Below, in pieces: positions 30,221 to 34,506 of a DNA stretch of 34,506 bases (positions are counted from its first letter, which is position 1; each line of letters begins with the position of its first letter). A program made the translations under genes and the position numbers. Under the pieces are notes generated by a model. That model was not told the origin of the DNA. It worked only from the letters and a program-made list of their open reading frames with translations, and searched no databases. This stretch comes from Chara braunii (Eukaryota > Streptophyta > Charophyceae > Charales > Characeae): assembly GCA_003427395.1 (NCBI GenBank), contig BFEA01000229.1, positions 1,128,607 through 1,163,112 on the forward strand, read 5' to 3'.

Positions 30221-30838
30221 GACTGGGCATTGTTTCTAAGTTGAATGGTCTCGGGTTATTTTTATTTGGCTGTTTTTTGAAAGGTCAAGCATTGTTTGTA
30301 AGCTGAATGGCCTGGTTGCTATGTTTATTTCTGAGGGTTTACCTGACTGAAGGGTTTAAGTTCTTGTTTTTTTTCTGAGGGAGGGTTTTTGTCTAAGGTT
30401 GAGCATTATTTCTAAGATGAATGATCTAGCCTGAAAACCACGCACATAAGTATAAACTGAGTATAAAAGAAAGTACTTTACTTATATTTGCATGTGAATT
30501 GGCAGTTGGGCATTGTTTCCAAGTGGAATGGTCCAGCGCTAAGCCATATCATTAAGAAGAGAAGAGAAATTACAGAGTATAATTGGAAATAGTCCGGGCA
30601 AGCTGAACATTGTTTCCAAGCCGAATGGTTCAGTCCCCTGCCCATATTTGCATTTTCTTTTGAGAACAAAGTAAAAAAACTACTAAATTTTGGATATTAA
30701 ACAGTTCAGGGAGGCTAGGCATTGTTTCTAAGTTGAATGGTCTAGTCATATGCCAAAAGAAGAGAAAATTAGTTGTGCAACCTGTTCGTGTATATCCTAA
30801 AGGCATGCTAGACATTGTTTCTAAGCTGAATGGTCTAG
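30221..30838 (+). repeat. seven-copy stem-loop array
   Basis: Seven units carry CATT, a 12-base loop of the form GTTTCTAAGYTG, then AATG. The CATT positions are 30228, 30290, 30404, 30511, 30608, 30720 and 30813. A single unpaired base after AATG is followed by an outer stem with different sequence in each copy. Copies 4-7 have outer stems of six or seven consecutive pairs including G-T wobble. Between units there are weaker shared words (CATATGCC, AGAAGAGAAA). No coding frame explains this. Confidence 0.85.
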
Positions 30839-31126
30839 CACTATGCCATATGTAAGTTGGGTATAATGGTTAAATCATATGAACGATTCATGAACTATCT
30901 ATGAGGATCTTGACTTGGGGATAGTGAGAGTACATACTCCTTCTGGTTCGGCCTTGCATGTGACTGAATGAGATTACTAGTTAGTCTGAGTTTCAGTTTG
31001 ATGGGTAGTTGCTTACGTTGCTCGCCACGTGCTAGAGCTATAGGAGTTAGTTTCAATTCCTGTATTTTCTGAGTTAAGTTTATTTTGACTTAGGTCGATT
31101 TTTGCATTTTCTTGGATCATTTGTTA
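30839..31126. other. spacer between the two repeat arrays
   Basis: AT-rich sequence with single words of the following array (GGAGTTAG near 31042). No gene seen. Confidence 0.5.
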
Positions 31127-31452
31127 TACTTGGTCTTGTATAAATCTTGGTCCACTTTCTCTACGGGAAGCGCTGCTGAAATTTCTACAAAACTAAGGAG
31201 TTAGTCAGATTTTTTTTTTTCATGTATAGTTTTTCTGACTTTTTGGCTTAGTAAAAATTTGGAAAACCTCCTTTTCTAAAGGGAGTGTTGCCCATTTTTT
31301 TGTTAATTCAGGGAGTTAGACAATATTAGACCTTGAGAAGTCAAATTCATTTTAGATTCTGAACTTAGTTTTGTATAAAATCTTGGAATATCACTTTTTC
31401 TACGGGAAGCGCTGCCGAAATTTTCCTAGTTTATAGGAGTTAGATTATATTT
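31127..31452 (+). repeat. three-copy tandem repeat, period ~111-124 bp
   Basis: Each unit holds AATCTTGG or a variant, then CTACGGGAAGCGCTG or a variant, an A/T-rich stretch, and GGAGTTAG. Anchors are at 31161, 31276 and 31400. A short hairpin with a TCTAC-type loop is kept; its arms are CTTTC/GGGAAG in copies 1 and 3 and CTCC/GGAG in copy 2. Confidence 0.75.
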
Positions 31453-31481
31453 CGATAGGTGACGATTTTGGCAATCCACTC

Positions 31482-31490
31482 TATATAAAG
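31482..31490 (+). promoter_or_regulatory. TATA-box-like TATATAAAG
   Basis: A strong TATA consensus within 30 bases after the last repeat unit. No convincing reading frame follows, so if used it could start a noncoding transcript. The motif alone is weak evidence. Confidence 0.3.
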
Positions 31491-33246
31491 GAGACTCTGT
31501 CAGGGTCTACCTTTCTTCGGGTACTGACTTAGAAGCAGGCTTAGGCTTAGCTTGTAGAAGGATCTTGGGTGAGAATGTGTTATGGAGTTGTATTCTCCAT
31601 ACACTTATGATTTTAGCTTGACGGTTAGTCTGTCTTGTGTTACAGGTCTTCTTGAACAATTTATTCAGGATTTGGGCTAGATTCAGCTTGATCCTACAAG
31701 GATCAACTTCTGTTATCATTGATAACAGGTCGGTTGCCAATTCGTCGGTTTACGATTCAACTCCAATCCACTCCTGCCATTCAACCTAAAGACTTTAGCC
31801 TTGTGATTTGAACTGTTTTGTTGTGTTTTCGCCCGGACTTTATTTGAATGGTCATTTAAAGAAAAGTAATTAGTATTTTATTTTGAGGAGTTGCACAAGA
31901 GTAAGGCTTGTATGGCTAAAAGCAAAGGGTGTGAGTGCAGAGAATGGTTGAAGTTGACCCCGTGTAGTGCATGGACTTTTGGTTGAATCTTTGATGTGAT
32001 TGTAGGTATGTTTGGTGATTCAGACTTTGGATTTGACTGTCTGTGCTCACATGTATATACATATGGCTGAGAGGAGTCCCACTGTGACTGTGAGAAGTGA
32101 TCGTCCTATATTAATTACCCTCTCTATATATATGTAAATAAATATGTCTTGAGTGTTTCGCACGGCCTCCTGTGATCGCGCGTAAGGGTTAAACAGATCA
32201 TGTTTTTTTTAGAGAAAAGGGAAAATTCCTTGTTATCCTTTGCTTTTTAGAATTTATAGTAGGACGTTGTAGTCCGTGGCAGTCGTCAAAGTCAAACCCC
32301 TTGACCATCTCCCCAGGCCCTAGGGGAAGGAGCTGGTCTCCAGGGCCATAAGAGACGATTGCCACCATAGGTATGAACCTGTGTACCACCCACTCTCCGC
32401 AGGGTGCAGAAGAGGGTGTGGTTCTCAACCGCACTTGGCGGTTGTCCAGCATCGAGAGATCAATCCCTCAAGGCGGGTGTCAGCCGACACTTGAGTGTCG
32501 AATGCGACCCTCGAGATTAACGAGGACCACATGAGTATGGGTACTACATGGTACGCCATCATTGCGACTGCTTGCATACGCTTGCATTGCGAGTTGATAT
32601 GAGTTAGCCCTGTGTCCGCGCGATTTTATACTAAAGTCTCGCGCGGGACGCCTATCCGATTTCCGCATCGGAGAGTTATGGGATGGCTACTAAGGGACTA
32701 GAAGTGTTGTCACGTGGTTTGTTCTGTGTCGTTCTGTATATGTATATGTACGTGCATGTGTTTTTATTTTTATGTTTTTTATAGTGGTGTGCGCGTGGTG
32801 TGTGGGTGCGTCCTAGTCGACCGGCGACACGTCGCACTTGGGACCTCAGCCCCCCAAGATGTCGGTTCGCGTGCGGGTCCGATAGAGACGTACTACCGCA
32901 CGTAGCCCCTATGCTACAGCGAACGAGAAACGCCCTCAGCTGGTCCACCTCTGCGATTGCAATTGATTAGCTTTCGTACTGTGGACTGATAGCTCGACGG
33001 GGATACGCCCACCGAAGGGAGGTGACAGCTCCCGTAGGCCCTATCTTGTTGTAAGGGCTCGCGAGAGGTATGGCTGGCGCACTCGAGCGCAGCGGCTTGC
33101 GGAAGCTCCATGTATATTCGCGACGAAAGGTTAAAACCAACTCCTGCGTAACGCGGCTGGGAGGGTCCCACGCCGCCCTGTGCGATGCCGGACCGATGCG
33201 CTCGACTGCGCTCATAAGGGCGACTTGCAAATTGCTCAGACGGTCT
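31491..33246. other. no confident gene; possible short minus-strand frame
   Basis: AT-rich sequence to about 32190, with a TATATATATG stretch near 32128. A minus-strand ATG frame at 32198-32452 (84 codons, MLDNRQVRLRTTP...) has balanced composition but no domain; it could be part of a retroelement tail. 32700-33246 lies downstream (minus strand) of the third gypsy remnant and probably holds its eroded 3' end. Confidence 0.4.
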
Positions 33247-33483
33247 GCGATAAGGATCGAGCAAGGATATGTGGTAAACATCGTGGGCAAGAGTCTGTTG
33301 AAGATAATTAAGCAGTTTCACGCGGAAGCTGGCCGGACTAGAGACAATATCAGAATCGACAGCTTGAAGGATGCGGCATGGACCGAAGAAGCAATGTTCA
33401 AACTTGTGAAGCGTATCCGCTTCGAGTTGCAAGTGGCGTGCGTCGACGAGCACATTGTAGCTGACTTTGAATGGATGATTCAT
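33247..33483 (-). pseudogene. gypsy integrase C-terminal fragment
   Basis: The minus strand reads VLVDARHLQLEADTLHKFE, FFGPCRILQAV, FRVKLLNYL and HDVYHISLLDPYR. This is the SH3-like tail of Ty3/gypsy integrases, where the usual motifs are L-x-P-K-F-x-G-P-F and F-H-V-S-L-L-K-P-Y. The catalytic core is missing. The frame runs on to 32914 without a recognised domain. Confidence 0.82.
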
Positions 33484-33754
33484 TCACGATTGATTCGTTC
33501 GTGAGGCCATACTAGTCTGAGAGACGGCTAGACTATCATATGTGCACTTCATAATCACCGCCATGTGTGTGATCCTGACATTAAGTGCAAGATAAGGAGT
33601 GTCTTGGCGTAATCGCGACGGTCACAAAAAATACGCTCGTACGTGAGGGTGGTAGTTGAGGGCACAACAGAATAGCGACATCCCCGTGGTCGGTGAAACA
33701 ACGTGGTTCACTATGGTTGTACACAATCTCCGTGTGGGTTAAGTATAAGTCTCA
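33484..33754. other. between RT and integrase fragments; no domain seen
   Basis: In an intact element this would hold RNase H and the integrase core (over 1 kb). Only about 270 bases are present, so an internal deletion removed most of it. Confidence 0.5.
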
Positions 33755-33893
33755 CTATCGATCATCCCTAATAAAATTTCGGAGGATATTACTAAAAGTT
33801 TTATTGGTGACCTCAGCCTGACCAAAACGACATCCCCTCAACCGAATGGCATCACCGTGAACTCGTAGTGACCGAAGCAAAATCGGAAGGCGA
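33755..33893 (-). pseudogene. gypsy RT fragment
   Basis: The minus strand reads IAFRFCFGHYEFTVMPFG followed by TGA, then in another frame VTNKTFSNILRNFI. This is the RT segment just before the catalytic YxDD motif. It is cut at its 5' side by an A-rich tract (33894-33935 as T on the plus strand). Confidence 0.78.
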
Positions 33894-34071
33894 TTTATTT
33901 TTTTTATTTTTATTTTTATTTTTTTATTTTTTTTTGGAAAGCCCTTGTAACATCCCTCTATCTCAGCGGTGGTACGAGAACCGCCAAAATTGAGGGCTTG
34001 CCTATCGGGCTGCTCCATCTATTGGTGGGGAGCGACACCTGCTGGAAACCGGGTCCAGCGTCCCTTTGACA
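33894..34071 (-). mobile_element. LINE/SINE 3' end inserted in the gypsy RT
   Basis: On the minus strand GGGACGCTGGACCC opens the conserved stem-loop (34041-34059). CCCACCAATAGATGGAGC follows, then about 80 bases, then an A-rich tail of about 40 bases abutting the RT fragment. The order matches the copies at 17415 and 23726. The 5' end and the target duplication were not found. Confidence 0.65.
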
Positions 34072-34506
34072 GGTATTGCAAATTCAGAAATCAGCAATTG
34101 TTGTTCTCTGGGGCTGCGGTGGTTTCTGTTGCCATTCTGGGGCTCCGTTCTCCCTTGGAGCTGCTAGTAACACCCTACCCTTTCTGGAGCTTCCTGTAAT
34201 TATCTCTTACCCAGCCCTTCCCATGGAGCTCCCTTTTGACACTGACACCTAATCTAGCCTTTTAGACCCTTTGAGCTTTACACCTGCTTCGATGTCTTCT
34301 TTGATTCCTCGCTCCACCCCTTGAAGATGTACCATGAGGGGTTAGCGGTGGTGAAGTGTGTGGTCTTGTAGAACTGGCGTCGTTGACCGCTCTCATACGT
34401 CTGTTGAGGTCTGGTACTGCGTCAACACCATTCGCAGTTGCTTGGTCTTTCCATTTGTTGTCCCTGAGTAGCAGTATCTGCGGAGTAGGGGAAGGGGGAG
34501 GAGGGG
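34072..34506. other. no gene seen
   Basis: Possibly the body of the inserted retroposon. No domain or RNA gene was recognised. Confidence 0.4.

Noticed and set aside
30221-30838. Possible CRISPR array
   Set aside because: The genome is eukaryotic, the repeats are diverged, spacing is irregular and no cas-like gene is present.

Overview
The window looks like nuclear DNA of a streptophyte, meaning a land plant or, more likely to my eye, a charophyte alga of the Chara type. The host clue is a single-exon type-I pectin methylesterase with a pectinesterase-inhibitor prodomain. The rest is eukaryotic accessory DNA: Ty3/gypsy chromovirus remnants, LINE remnants, tRNA-like SINE heads, long microsatellites and one assembly gap (11959-12634). 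The species guess is inference and cannot be proven from the sequence alone.

Layout. 1-2119: (AG)n tract, a probable 5'UTR splice acceptor, and the intact pectin methylesterase gene on the + strand. 2120-5807: no convincing gene, several microsatellites, and one possible exon with a splice donor (5111-5334). 5808-11629: a nearly full-length but dead Ty3/gypsy chromovirus on the - strand, with a 3' LTR, polypurine tract, chromodomain, integrase, RNase H, RT, protease and gag with a CCHC knuckle. Its 5' LTR is not visible and may lie in the gap. 13560-15985: a degenerate LINE ORF2 3' half on the + strand. 16966-17542: a 5'-truncated copy of a related LINE, flanked by a 15-bp target-site duplication. 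17835-19092: a low-complexity Asn/Gln-rich gene whose frame switches inside a (CAA)n tract. 19500-22190: tandem hairpins, two tRNA-like SINE heads and several short tandem duplications. 23700-26270: fragments of gypsy integrase and chromodomain, and a 115-bp perfect-geometry fold-back. 27420-28335: a degenerate tandem repeat of about 178 bp with hairpins. 30221-31452: two adjacent hairpin-bearing repeat arrays followed by a TATA-like site. 33247-33893: a third decayed gypsy copy interrupted by a retro-insertion.

Only the pectin methylesterase is an intact recognisable host gene; the Asn/Gln-rich frame may be a second, possibly broken, one. The transposon remnants carry premature stops and Asp-to-Asn changes that fit C-to-T / G-to-A transitions, as expected for methylated and silenced DNA.

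The most interesting unexplained structures are three repeat families whose copies differ in sequence but keep base pairing: the seven-hairpin array at 30.2-30.8 kb, the 178-bp array at 27.4-28.3 kb, and the LINE-associated 3' hairpin found at four separate places.
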